Shown: in pieces, positions 8,346 through 17,053 of the stretch | Position numbering within the stretch: the first letter of the stretch is position 1 | How the letters are laid out: every line of letters begins with the position of its first letter | Assembly: GCA_964397255.1 (NCBI GenBank) | Contig: CAYNHQ010000005.1 | Location: 1-64,000, forward strand | Direction: 5' to 3' | DNA length: 64,000 bases | DNA from: CAYNHQ01 sp964397255 | Lineage (GTDB): Bacteria; Bdellovibrionota_G; JALEGL01; DATDPG01 | Notes under the pieces: generated by a model | What the model was told of the DNA's origin: nothing | The model's database searches: none | Seen by the model: only the letters and a program-made list of their open reading frames with translations | Made by a program: the position numbers and the translations under genes

Positions 8346-11300
8346 ATGAGTTTCGTTCATCTCCATCTCCACTCTCAATACTCGCTTTTGGATGGCGCGA
8401 TCACGGTGGAGGGGATGTTGGAGAGGGCGAAGTCCACAGGAATGCCGGCGGTGGCCCTGACCGACCATGGCAATCTTTTCGGGGTGTTGGAGTTTTACCA
8501 CGCCGCGAAAGCTTCAGAAATTCAACCGATTATCGGGATCGAGGGGTACATCACGCAGGGAGATCGCCGAGAGAAATCGCACCAATATCCCACCCACCAC
8601 ATCGTTCTTCTTGCCAAGAATGAAAAGGGGCTCCGAAACCTTTATCGCCTGGTGACGCTGGCGAATTTTGAAGGCTATTACTACAAACCCAGAATGGACC
8701 GAGAAATCCTTCGCAAATATAGCGAGGGACTAATTGGTTTATCCGCCTGCCTCAACGGTGTTCCCTCAAAGTATATTCAGGACGGGCGGGATGATATGGC
8801 CGCGCAAGCCGTCGTCGAGTATCGCGAAATTTTTGGCCATGAGAATTACTACATCGAAATCATGGACAATGGCCTTCCGGAGCAAAAGAAGGTCAATCCC
8901 CAGCTGATCGATTTAGCCAAGCGCTATTCCATTCCGATCGTTGGCACGAACGATTGTCACTATCTCAACCAAGGAGATGCTAAAGTTCACGATGCTCTTC
9001 TTTGCATTGGGACGGGAAAAAGCGTCCAAGACCAAGATCGGATGAAATTCTATAACGACCAGTTTTATATGAAATCACCCGAAGAAATGCGAAACGTTTT
9101 CTCTGAAATCCCGGAAGCCGTTTCCAACACGCTTGAAATTGCCAAGAAGTGCAAACTCTCCCTCAAAGTCGGCAACTATCATATGCCTCGATTTCAACTC
9201 CCTGAGGGAAAGACCGTGGAAGCATATCTCGAAGAAGTTGCAAAAAAAGGATTGGAACAACGACTTCCGGAAATTAAATCTGCTTATGAAAGGGAAGGGA
9301 GAGACTCCAAAGATTTAGCCGATCAATACTTTAGCCGCTTGCAACTGGAGCTAGAAACGATTCGGAAAACGGGATTTGCCGGGTACTTTTTGATCGTCGC
9401 CGATTTTATCAATCATGCCAAAGAGAAAGATATTCCCGTCGGCCCGGGAAGAGGATCGGCCGCGGGGAGCCTGGTGGCCTACGCGACAAAGATCACCGAC
9501 ATCGACCCCGTTCGATACGATCTTCTCTTCGAACGCTTTTTGAACCCCGAACGGATTTCCATGCCAGATATCGATGTCGACTTTTGCCAGGAGGGGCGCG
9601 ACGAAGTGATCAAATATGTCGCGGATAAATATGGCGGCTCGAGTTCGATGGAAGAAACACGTGTCGCCCAAATCACGACATTTGGGAAAATGCAGGCCCG
9701 CGCCGTGATTCGCGATGTGGGCCGGGTGCTCAATATGTCCTATAGCGAAGTCGATCGGATTGCGAAACTGGTACCTGGAGTGCTTAACATCACGCTCGAA
9801 GAAGCGTTTGCGCAGGAACCCAAATTTACCGACCTTCGAAAGAAAGACCCCCGCGTGGATGAACTCTTGACGATTGCATCCTCGCTCGAGGGCCTCACGC
9901 GCCACGCGTCGGTCCACGCCGCCGGCGTCGTGATTTCAGATGACCGGCCGCTTGTGGATCACCTGCCGCTATACAAGGGACAACATGATGAGGTGGTTAC
10001 ACAGTGGGACATGAAGGGAGTTGAAAAAGTCGGTCTCATTAAATTCGACTTTCTGGGGCTCAAGACGCTGACGCTGCTGAAACAGGCGGTGAAAATGGTT
10101 GAGCAGACAAAGGGAGAGAAAATCAATCTTCTTCAGCTCGATATGAATGATCTCAATGTGTACGATCTCTTAGGCAGAGGCGACACGCAGGGGATCTTCC
10201 AGCTGGAATCATCGGGCATGGTGGATCTGGTGGTGAAGCTCAAACCATCCGCTTTTGAAGATATTGTGGCTCTTGTTGCTCTCTACCGCCCAGGGCCGCT
10301 GGGTTCGGGAATGGTCGATGACTTCATCCAGCGAAAACATGGACGCACGCCAATCGTTTATGATCTTCCTCAGCTCGAAACGATTCTTAAGGAAACCTAC
10401 GGAATCATTCTATATCAGGAACAGGTCATGCAAATTGCCGCACTCCTTGCTAACTATTCGCTAGGCGAGGCCGATCTTCTTCGGCGAGCGATGGGAAAGA
10501 AAATCCCCGAGGAAATGGCCAAACAAGAAGCTCGCTTTTTGGATGGCTGCCGAAAAAACAAGATTTCTGAAACAAAGGCGAAACGAATTTTCGATTTAAT
10601 GGAAAAGTTCGCCGGTTATGGTTTTAACAAATCACATTCCGCGGGTTACGCGCTAATCGCGTATCAGACCGCCTTCATGAAAGCGCATTATCCGGTGGAA
10701 TTCATGGCTGCATGCCTTTCAATCGATCGCGACAATACCGATCGCTTGGCCGTTCTTCTTTCCGACTGTCGTGCCCAGGAAATTGAAGTGCTGCCTCCCG
10801 ATGTCAACGAAAGCCGTCTGGATTTTACGGTCATCGATGGACGCATCCGCTTTGGTCTGGCGGCTGTGAAAAACGTAGGTGACGGAGCCATCGAAGCAAT
10901 GATCGAATCGCGAACCAAAGAAGGCCCCTTTGCCGATCTTTTTGATTTTTGTCGTCGCGTGGATCTTCGCCGGGTGAACCGGAGGGTTATTGAATCGCTC
11001 ATCAAGTGCGGAGCATTTGATTCCACGGGAGGACGGCGGGCTCAAATGATCGCCTCGATCGATCGGGCCATGGATGTCGCTTCCCAGGCCCAACAGGACC
11101 GCATCAGCGGCCAAGCCAATTTATTTGGAACACTCATGGCTTCGCCAGTGGCCGCTACAAATTATACGGATGCGGAGGAATGGGATGAGCTCACACGCCT
11201 CAAAGCCGAAAAAGAATCGATCGGGATTTATGTCACGGGGCACCCGCTTTTAAAATTTTCAGAAACGCTCGGCCGATACGCCAATGCCGATACCGGGCGT

Positions 11301-11822
11301 CTGGCCGAACTTCCCGACCAATCTACGGCTCGAATCGGAGGGATGGTGACGAAGCTCAAAGAGATCACCACTCGGAAAGGGGATCGGATGGCGTTTGTCA
11401 CGCTCGAAGACCTCACCGGAAGTGTGGAGATCATTGTGTTTGCCGATGTGTATCGGCAAAAGAGCGATCTATTTAAGAGCGAGGATCCGATTTTTGTCGT
11501 CGGAAAACTCGATATCGGCGAAGATCAACCCAAAGTCATTGCGTCTGATGCTATTTCATTGACGGAAGCCGCAAAACTTTTTTCGGGAGCTGTTCATATT
11601 TCCGTCGATGCCACGCAAGTCCTTGAAACCAAATTGACTGATCTCAAGTCGATTCTTCTTCGGCATAAGGGGGTAAGTCCCGTGGTTCTGCATTTCCGAA
11701 TTCCGGGTAAATCGGAGACGGTGTTGACTTTACCCAGGGATATATCTCTTGATCCCTCGGGGGCCTTCATTAGTGATGTTCAGCAGCTCCTCGGTGGTGC
11801 CGTCGAGGTCAGCTTCAATTAA
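8346..11822 (+). CDS. dnaE: DNA polymerase III subunit alpha
   Basis: Replicative polymerase subunit, 1158 residues, of DnaE1 type. The N-terminal PHP domain begins directly with FVHLHLHSQYSLLDG, which fixes the start at 8346; the open frame extends further upstream but without homology. Downstream are the palm motif PDIDVDF with catalytic aspartates, KFDFLGLKTLT, the fingers region, a helix-hairpin-helix tract, and a C-terminal OB-fold (GGMVTKLKEITTRKGDRMAF). It is monocistronic, divergent from hicBA, and its stop overlaps a convergent membrane-protein gene by four bases. Confidence 0.98.
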   Translation: MSFVHLHLHSQYSLLDGAITVEGMLERAKSTGMPAVALTDHGNLFGVLEFYHAAKASEIQPIIGIEGYITQGDRREKSHQYPTHHIVLLAKNEKGLRNLYRLVTLANFEGYYYKPRMDREILRKYSEGLIGLSACLNGVPSKYIQDGRDDMAAQAVVEYREIFGHENYYIEIMDNGLPEQKKVNPQLIDLAKRYSIPIVGTNDCHYLNQGDAKVHDALLCIGTGKSVQDQDRMKFYNDQFYMKSPEEMRNVFSEIPEAVSNTLEIAKKCKLSLKVGNYHMPRFQLPEGKTVEAYLEEVAKKGLEQRLPEIKSAYEREGRDSKDLADQYFSRLQLELETIRKTGFAGYFLIVADFINHAKEKDIPVGPGRGSAAGSLVAYATKITDIDPVRYDLLFERFLNPERISMPDIDVDFCQEGRDEVIKYVADKYGGSSSMEETRVAQITTFGKMQARAVIRDVGRVLNMSYSEVDRIAKLVPGVLNITLEEAFAQEPKFTDLRKKDPRVDELLTIASSLEGLTRHASVHAAGVVISDDRPLVDHLPLYKGQHDEVVTQWDMKGVEKVGLIKFDFLGLKTLTLLKQAVKMVEQTKGEKINLLQLDMNDLNVYDLLGRGDTQGIFQLESSGMVDLVVKLKPSAFEDIVALVALYRPGPLGSGMVDDFIQRKHGRTPIVYDLPQLETILKETYGIILYQEQVMQIAALLANYSLGEADLLRRAMGKKIPEEMAKQEARFLDGCRKNKISETKAKRIFDLMEKFAGYGFNKSHSAGYALIAYQTAFMKAHYPVEFMAACLSIDRDNTDRLAVLLSDCRAQEIEVLPPDVNESRLDFTVIDGRIRFGLAAVKNVGDGAIEAMIESRTKEGPFADLFDFCRRVDLRRVNRRVIESLIKCGAFDSTGGRRAQMIASIDRAMDVASQAQQDRISGQANLFGTLMASPVAATNYTDAEEWDELTRLKAEKESIGIYVTGHPLLKFSETLGRYANADTGRLAELPDQSTARIGGMVTKLKEITTRKGDRMAFVTLEDLTGSVEIIVFADVYRQKSDLFKSEDPIFVVGKLDIGEDQPKVIASDAISLTEAAKLFSGAVHISVDATQVLETKLTDLKSILLRHKGVSPVVLHFRIPGKSETVLTLPRDISLDPSGAFISDVQQLLGGAVEVSFN

Positions 11823-12190
11823 CCGATGGCGCGGTGATATTGAAAAAGAGAGATCGCGATCCAGAGGACGCCGAAGAACAGAAACATCGTTCCAAACATC
11901 CGGGCGATTTTTTCAGCGGCGGTGGGATGCTCGGGGGTCGTAAACTTTCGTCGAACGGCATAACCTCCTCCCACCATCCAGAGAAGACCAAATCCGATCG
12001 AGGCTCCAAGCCGAAGCGGTGGAGAAAGCCCTTCGATGAAGCGTATGGCGAAAAGTAATCCGATTGTCGCTGCCGTTAGAGGAAGCGCCCACGTGATGAA
12101 AATTTCTTTTGGGATCTGACCGAGGAGAACGCCGATGATCAGTGGAACGAGAATCGCCGATCCGGCGAAGAGCAGAACCGTTTTATCCAA
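11819..12190 (-). CDS. Small integral membrane protein of unknown function
   Basis: A 123-residue protein with four predicted transmembrane segments (about residues 5-25, 30-50, 63-82 and 96-115) and no recognisable motif. It overlaps the 3' end of the phosphofructokinase gene by eight bases, so the two are probably co-transcribed, and it is convergent with dnaE by a four-base overlap. I do not recognise a family. Confidence 0.65.
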   Translation of the reverse strand: MDKTVLLFAGSAILVPLIIGVLLGQIPKEIFITWALPLTAATIGLLFAIRFIEGLSPPLRLGASIGFGLLWMVGGGYAVRRKFTTPEHPTAAEKIARMFGTMFLFFGVLWIAISLFQYHRAIG

Positions 12191-13223
12191 AGAGCCCCTT
12201 CGCCATGTCGTAGATATGAGAGGGGACCGTTTTGAGTTCTGCCACAGCCGAATCCAGAGGGGCGGTGGTTAACTTTCCTCCGGTAAAGACCGGCATTTTT
12301 CCAAATTCCCCTTTAAGAACCAATTCCATCGCTCGCATCCCATATGCAGTTGCCAAAATACGGTCGAAGGCTGTCGGCGAGCCTCCACGCTGAATATGGC
12401 CCAAGTTGGTCGAACGAGTATCGTAACCCGTCTGTTTCTTGATCATTTTGGCAACTAATTCACCGATGCCACCCAACTGAACATGGCCAAAGGAATCGAC
12501 GGCCTCTGCCGAAGCGCTCTCGATTTCTTTTCCATTCTCGCCAATCAGTTTGGCGCCTTCGGCTACCGCGACGATGGCATATTTCTTCCCTCTCTTTTTA
12601 CAGGACTCCACCGTAGCGCAGAGTTCCTTGAGCGACATCGGAAATTCCGGAACGAGGATGGCGTCTGCTCCGCCCGCCAGGCCACCGCAAGTGGCCAACC
12701 AGCCGGCATGCCTTCCCATGATCTCGACGATCATCACCCGCTCATGTGATTCGGCCGTCGTTCGGATTCGATCGATGGCTTCTGTGACGATTTCGAGGGC
12801 GGTTTCAAAACCGATTGTGAAATCCGTAGCGTTGAGGTCATTGTCGATGGTTTTCGCGGCACCGACGACCTTGATTCCCTCTTTGAAGAGTTTGGCGGCC
12901 ACGCCCAGCGTATCCTCCCCGCCGATGACGATCAGGCCGTCGAGACGATTTGCCTTCATCGATTCGCGAATGGCATCGGTTCCATTTTTTTCTTTGTAGG
13001 GATTGGTCCGTGAAGTGCCGAGAATCGTTCCCCCCCTCGAGAGTAAATCATCAATTCCTTCCAAACCGATCGCTTTGGTTTGATTTTTGAGAATGCCCTT
13101 CCAGCCCTGAAGAAATCCGATGACTTCCCAATTTTTTTTAGTTGCGGTTCGAACGACAGCGCGAATGGCGGCATTAAGCCCCGGGCAATCTCCGCCCCCC
13201 GTTAAAATTCCGACACGTCCCAT
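12183..13223 (-). CDS. Phosphofructokinase, probably pyrophosphate-dependent
   Basis: Group III phosphofructokinase, 346 residues. Fructose-6-phosphate phosphorylation motifs include TGGGDCPGLNA, the catalytic TIDND (125-129) and the MGRHAGW segment. Two residues that separate phosphoryl donors are informative, and numbering coincides with the E. coli enzyme: position 104 is Asp (GGEDT, glycine in ATP enzymes) and position 124 is Lys (glycine in ATP enzymes). Both are the state known from PPi-dependent enzymes such as that of Amycolatopsis. The reaction would then be reversible and usable in glycolysis and gluconeogenesis. Donor choice is inferred from these residues only. Confidence 0.92.
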   Translation of the reverse strand: MGRVGILTGGGDCPGLNAAIRAVVRTATKKNWEVIGFLQGWKGILKNQTKAIGLEGIDDLLSRGGTILGTSRTNPYKEKNGTDAIRESMKANRLDGLIVIGGEDTLGVAAKLFKEGIKVVGAAKTIDNDLNATDFTIGFETALEIVTEAIDRIRTTAESHERVMIVEIMGRHAGWLATCGGLAGGADAILVPEFPMSLKELCATVESCKKRGKKYAIVAVAEGAKLIGENGKEIESASAEAVDSFGHVQLGGIGELVAKMIKKQTGYDTRSTNLGHIQRGGSPTAFDRILATAYGMRAMELVLKGEFGKMPVFTGGKLTTAPLDSAVAELKTVPSHIYDMAKGLFG

Positions 13224-13283
13224 GATTTTTCCTTCGTGAGAAAAGAGTCTGCAGCGAAAACTGCCGAGCGCAAGTAAAACGCT

Positions 13284-13487
13284 TTACGCCGTTTTTGTTA
13301 CGTTTGCAGCATAAAGGCCTTTTGGGCCTTCTAAACAATCGAAGGAGACTTCCTCTCCTTCTCGAAGGGTTCGAAATCCATCACCTTGAATCGCGGAATA
13401 GTGAACAAATACATCTTTCTTTTCCTCGTTTTCAATGAAACCAAACCCTTTGCTGTCATTGAACCACTTCACTTTGCCTATCGCCAT
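13284..13487 (-). CDS. Cold-shock domain protein
   Basis: A 67-residue CspA-type OB-fold protein with RNP1 KGFGFI and RNP2 VFVHY, which binds single-stranded RNA or DNA and melts RNA structure. The start ATG is preceded by a GGAGG ribosome-binding site. A short upstream ORF with its own strong Shine-Dalgarno overlaps the start of this gene, hinting at translational coupling. Confidence 0.95.
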   Translation of the reverse strand: MAIGKVKWFNDSKGFGFIENEEKKDVFVHYSAIQGDGFRTLREGEEVSFDCLEGPKGLYAANVTKTA

Positions 13488-13546
13488 TCCGGGGAACCTC
13501 CAAGTTCTTTCTCCGGGATACCGGGAAGAATAAATTCGTCAACCAT
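13478..13546 (-). CDS. Short upstream ORF (22 codons) overlapping csp start
   Basis: The frame begins with ATG at 13546 behind a strong GGAGGAG site and encodes MVDEFILPGIPEKELGGSPE plus two residues. Its TAG lies inside the third codon of the cold-shock gene, a ten-base overlap. The Shine-Dalgarno of csp sits inside this ORF. Whether it is a true leader peptide is not proven; its codons show no repeated or rare-codon run typical of attenuators. Confidence 0.45.
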   Translation of the reverse strand: MVDEFILPGIPEKELGGSPEWR

Positions 13547-13588
13547 TTTTGCACTCCTCCCAGCCCAACCCACTGATTTAAACACCAA

Positions 13589-13623
13589 CGTCAAATTATT
13601 TTATACATATATCAAATTTGACG
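13589..13623. promoter_or_regulatory. AT-rich inverted repeat between pyrK-like gene and csp
   Basis: CGTCAAAT (13589-13596) and its perfect complement ATTTGACG (13616-13623) flank an AT-rich core that contains TATAAAATA on the minus strand. It lies just after the stop of the leftward pyrK-like gene and upstream of the csp leader, so it could be a csp promoter with an operator. Confidence 0.35.
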
Positions 13624-13628
13624 AGAAA

Positions 13629-14438
13629 CTAATGGGAAGAAGGGGGGATTGTAAAAATCGCACCGTCTTGGCAAACGAGTGAGTAACCTTCCAGTGTATG
13701 GACCCCCGGATGGGGAGTCACACAGCTCAAACAAACGCCCATCCCGCATCCCATCTTGGTTTCCAAAGATGCGCTGACCGGAACATAAGCTTTTTTTCCA
13801 AAATCGATGACGCGATCCAGCATCTTTTCAGGACCGCAGGTCAGGATTTCGTCGGCGGGAGAATTTTTCCATTCTTTCTCCAAGAGATCGATGGCCGTCC
13901 CACGAAAATCTCCTCCACCCCCCTCCACGGCGCAAAGAGGCCGAATTTCAGTGGCGCGAAAATCGCGGACGATCGCTAACTGATCTCTGTTTCGAAAACC
14001 AAAAAGAATTCGCACATTTTTCTTTTGCGCTTTTTGAAGCGATTTTCCCCACAAAAGAAAAGGTGCGATTCCCACTCCCCCGGCGACCACCACAGTTTTT
14101 CGATCTCTCGCTGGAATAGAAAAAGAGTTCCCGATGACACCGAGTAGGGAAAGTTCCGTTCCTTTTGTCAGCTGACTCATCCGCGCGGTTCCGCGACCCA
14201 CAATCGAGTAGAGAAGGTCCACTTCGACTCTTCCTGTTTTTTTTCGCTGATCATAAATGGCCATCGGGCGGCGAAGTAAGATGTCCGGCTCGCCTCCGAC
14301 CGAGAGCATGATGAACTCCCCTCCCACGGAAGAAGGGAAACGGGCGGGAAGATCCAGCGTCATCACACGATAGCCGCGGCCTCTTTCGACGTTGGATCGA
14401 ACCCTGCCGATCCATTCCCTCGTGTTTTTTCGTTTCAT
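13629..14438 (-). CDS. PyrK-like iron-sulfur flavoprotein (dihydroorotate dehydrogenase electron-transfer subunit family)
   Basis: Ferredoxin-reductase-type protein: FAD-binding RRPMAIYD motif near residue 56, the NAD-binding GGVGIAPF segment near 119, and a C-terminal [2Fe-2S] cluster with C-G-M-G-V-C-L-S-C and a distal cysteine, matching PyrK. PyrK passes electrons from dihydroorotate dehydrogenase to NAD. No pyrD is in the window, so the partner is unknown. It is the last gene of the prkA operon and overlaps rimI by four bases. Confidence 0.85.
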   Translation of the reverse strand: MKRKNTREWIGRVRSNVERGRGYRVMTLDLPARFPSSVGGEFIMLSVGGEPDILLRRPMAIYDQRKKTGRVEVDLLYSIVGRGTARMSQLTKGTELSLLGVIGNSFSIPARDRKTVVVAGGVGIAPFLLWGKSLQKAQKKNVRILFGFRNRDQLAIVRDFRATEIRPLCAVEGGGGDFRGTAIDLLEKEWKNSPADEILTCGPEKMLDRVIDFGKKAYVPVSASLETKMGCGMGVCLSCVTPHPGVHTLEGYSLVCQDGAIFTIPPSSH

Positions 14439-14899
14439 GTCAGCTCGCTCTTTTTCAAGGGGGCGAGTTTGGCCACCATGACAATCGCCGCTTCCCGCTC
14501 CCCCGGATAGTAATCTTTCCTTCTTCCCACCGGGGTATAGCCGAATTTCTTGTAAAGCGCTTGCGCTCCCACATTCGATTCTCGAACCTCCAGGTAGGCG
14601 TGAAGCCTTCCATGTTTTCTCGCGATCTGATGGACATATTCGAGGAGTTTTACCGCCACACCGCCTCTGCGAAAATTCGGATGAACAGCCACATTCAGCA
14701 CGTGAATTTCATCGGCCACCTCGGCGAAAACCGAATACCCCACCAGCTTCCCCTCGGATTTCGCTCCAATTGTTTGAAACGAGTCTCCCTCCAACACTTC
14801 ACGAAACGACTCGCGCGACCATGGTGTACGAAACGACTTCTGCTCGATTTCCACAATGGCTGTCAAATCGCTCTTTAAAAGAGGTTCGAGGCGAATCAT
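14435..14899 (-). CDS. rimI: [Ribosomal protein S18]-alanine N-acetyltransferase RimI
   Basis: GNAT-fold acetyltransferase of 154 residues. It has the RimI-type opening with FRTPWSRESF, an acetyl-CoA loop H-P-N-F-R-R-G-G, and the C-terminal E-V-R-E-S-N-V-G-A-Q-A-L-Y-K-K-F-G-Y box with catalytic Glu and Tyr positions of RimI. It acetylates the N-terminus of S18 in model organisms. It overlaps both neighbours by four bases inside the leftward operon. Confidence 0.9.
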   Translation of the reverse strand: MIRLEPLLKSDLTAIVEIEQKSFRTPWSRESFREVLEGDSFQTIGAKSEGKLVGYSVFAEVADEIHVLNVAVHPNFRRGGVAVKLLEYVHQIARKHGRLHAYLEVRESNVGAQALYKKFGYTPVGRRKDYYPGEREAAIVMVAKLAPLKKSELT

Positions 14900-15588
14900 G
14901 GTGCCGGCGTCTTACGATTCTCCGGCGAAGGAAGCAAGATAATCTCGGTATGTCGTTTTTCCGTTTCGAGCCAACGATTGAATTCCTTTTCGACTCGATC
15001 TCGTTTTAAGTCTGCGCGCACGATCGACTCGACCGAGGCATAGGGTTTTCCCAAAAATCGAGAATCCTTCTTCTCATTATAATAGGCATGAAGATCTTTT
15101 TCCATAATAACCACGCGACTGGGAATTAGTTTTTCAAAAAACATCCGCTCATGCAGTCGATCTTCCAGCATTTGATCGAGCATTTGTGAATCAATTCCCT
15201 GAGCATCGAAAAGACTTTTATTCTTTTCGTAATTAATCTCTCGTCGTGCCGCCGCCAATTCCGCCGGAGTAATGGGGTGGAGCAAACCCGTGCTGACCAG
15301 ATAATTCTTAATCATTACTTGCTGAATCAGCGCGTTCCGCGTTTTATCGGCGTCACTTGAATCTGTGACCTTCTTTCCCTCTTTCTTCACTTCCAACGAA
15401 AGAAGAAGCTGGTAGTTTTCGACCTCGCGCTTGGTAATGGCCGACTGCCCGACAGTGGCGACGGTCATATCAATCAGTGTCGAAGAAAACGCAGGAATGG
15501 AAAGGAGAAGAAGAAAGAAGCTACGTTTGAGGGGGAGAAGAAGGCTCTTCCGCCTCGAGGCTCTTTTCCTTCTGCTCCTTGCCGTCAT
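14896..15588 (-). CDS. Exported SurA-N-terminal-like protein without PPIase domain
   Basis: A 230-residue exported protein. After a basic, arginine-rich n-region and a hydrophobic stretch FFLLLLSIPAFSS, residues ~45-210 resemble the helical chaperone module of SurA/PpiC proteins (VATVGQSAITKREVENYQLLL, then LIQQVMIKNYLV). The parvulin catalytic domain is absent. It probably handles unfolded outer-membrane proteins in the periplasm, by analogy only. The only in-frame start is the ATG at 15588, 68 bases inside spoVR, giving an unusually long n-region. Confidence 0.68.
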   Translation of the reverse strand: MTARSRRKRASRRKSLLLPLKRSFFLLLLSIPAFSSTLIDMTVATVGQSAITKREVENYQLLLSLEVKKEGKKVTDSSDADKTRNALIQQVMIKNYLVSTGLLHPITPAELAAARREINYEKNKSLFDAQGIDSQMLDQMLEDRLHERMFFEKLIPSRVVIMEKDLHAYYNEKKDSRFLGKPYASVESIVRADLKRDRVEKEFNRWLETEKRHTEIILLPSPENRKTPAP

Positions 15589-17053
15589 AGGTCAGTAATT
15601 TCCCTTTACCATCGATGGTGGTCAAGAGATTCACCGGGCGCCCCCAAACAACGTTTACATTACGAATGGTGTCCCGCGCCCAATCGAGCTTGAGGTCGAT
15701 GCCTTCATGCTTATGTCGGAGGAGAAGTTCGCCACGGTTCTCAAAGTTGCCGTCTTCGACGACAATGATGGGAAGCCCCCGATTCGTCAGTGCGAAAAGG
15801 AGGGTTTGCTTCACCTTTTTAAATTCACGCGTCAAAATTTCGTAATTTCCACTTTTCGGGTTCATTCCAAATGCGAAGAGCTTATGTTTGATGCAGAACT
15901 CAGGAGTTAAAAATTCGTCGAGAAAGGTGACATCGTTGTAAACGCGGCGGACCTCAAAGATTTTCTTTCTCCCCAGCCCCAGCTTTTTGTTCCAATTCTT
16001 TTTTTCTGCAAGATCCTGGCAGTCGTCATAATCCTTTCCGAAACGCCCCGTATCCCAGCGCTCTTCGATGTCGCGCAAAAGCTCGATGCCGAGTTTGTAG
16101 GGATTCAATCGGCCGCCCGAAGTGGCCAGCGTTCCAGAATGATGATCGGCGTAATCAACTAATTCCGAAGCGCGAAGCGCCTTTTGCGTCATGATTTTCG
16201 AGTGCCAATAGCTGGCCCAACCCTCGTTCATGATCTTGGTCTGCGCCTGTGGCGCAAAGTAGTAGGCTTCATCGCGAATGATCGCCAAAATATCCCGCTG
16301 CCAATTTTCAAGAGGCGCATGAAGCAGAAGAAAACTCAACACGTCTTTAAGGGGCTCAGGAGGAAATTTCTGCTTGAGCTTCCTTCGGTCCTCAAATTTC
16401 TTTTTTTGTTCGTCTAGAAACTCCGGGGGATTGATGTAAGAATCCATGTAATCCTTGCTCTTTAACCGAGCCACGGAAGGGCGGGGGGGATCCTCATAGG
16501 TATCCGATATTACACGCCGACGATCGGCGGCCTCCTCGGTGCGAGCGATGAAAAGAGAATGGGGATCGATCAAACTGTCGATCGAAAGGCATACATCGAT
16601 GAATCTTTCCACAGGCTCAAAGCCATAACGGTCGATGTAACGCCGAATTCTGGTTCCGTGGTTCGCCATGACATCGATCATTTTTCGATTCGTTTTGGAA
16701 AACCAATAATTGTTCTTAAAAAAATCACAGTGACCAAAAACATGCGACATCACCAATTTTTGATCGACCAGCGCGTTTGATTTTAAAAGATAGGCGTAAC
16801 ATGGATCGTTGTTGATCACCATCTCGTAGATTTTCGAAAGGCCATACTCGTAGCCCTTGGAGAGCTGTTCATATTCCATTCCGAATGACCAATGGGGATA
16901 GCGAGTCGGGAATCCACCATAGGAGGCCACCTGATTGAGCTCGTCGAATTCGAGAACCTCGAAAATGGTCGTGAAAAAATCAAGACCAAAATCACGCGCA
17001 TATTGCTCGATCTCTTCCCGGGCCTTAGCCAATTCAATGGATAAATCGGCCAC
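15521..17053 (-). CDS. SpoVR family protein
   Basis: Full-length (510 residues) SpoVR/YcgB family protein with conserved segments RYPHWSFGMEYEQLSKGYEYGLSKIYEMVINNDPCYAYLL-type N-terminus (residues ~48-90), MNEGWASYWHSKIM in the middle, and the C-terminal LLLRHKHEGIDL box. The biochemical role is unresolved. In many bacteria it is co-encoded with PrkA and YeaH/YhbH in a stress or stationary-phase operon, exactly the order seen here. It overlaps the yeaH stop by one base. Confidence 0.95.
   Translation of the reverse strand: MADLSIELAKAREEIEQYARDFGLDFFTTIFEVLEFDELNQVASYGGFPTRYPHWSFGMEYEQLSKGYEYGLSKIYEMVINNDPCYAYLLKSNALVDQKLVMSHVFGHCDFFKNNYWFSKTNRKMIDVMANHGTRIRRYIDRYGFEPVERFIDVCLSIDSLIDPHSLFIARTEEAADRRRVISDTYEDPPRPSVARLKSKDYMDSYINPPEFLDEQKKKFEDRRKLKQKFPPEPLKDVLSFLLLHAPLENWQRDILAIIRDEAYYFAPQAQTKIMNEGWASYWHSKIMTQKALRASELVDYADHHSGTLATSGGRLNPYKLGIELLRDIEERWDTGRFGKDYDDCQDLAEKKNWNKKLGLGRKKIFEVRRVYNDVTFLDEFLTPEFCIKHKLFAFGMNPKSGNYEILTREFKKVKQTLLFALTNRGLPIIVVEDGNFENRGELLLRHKHEGIDLKLDWARDTIRNVNVVWGRPVNLLTTIDGKGKLLTYDGKEQKEKSLEAEEPSSPPQT

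Noticed and set aside
9351..9917. Open frame of 188 codons opposite dnaE
   Set aside because: Antisense shadow; the sense protein motifs cover the same bases.
15588..15588. Non-AUG start for the SurA-like gene, as for rlpA
   Set aside because: An ATG at 15588 with a long basic n-region is possible, so no unusual codon is required.
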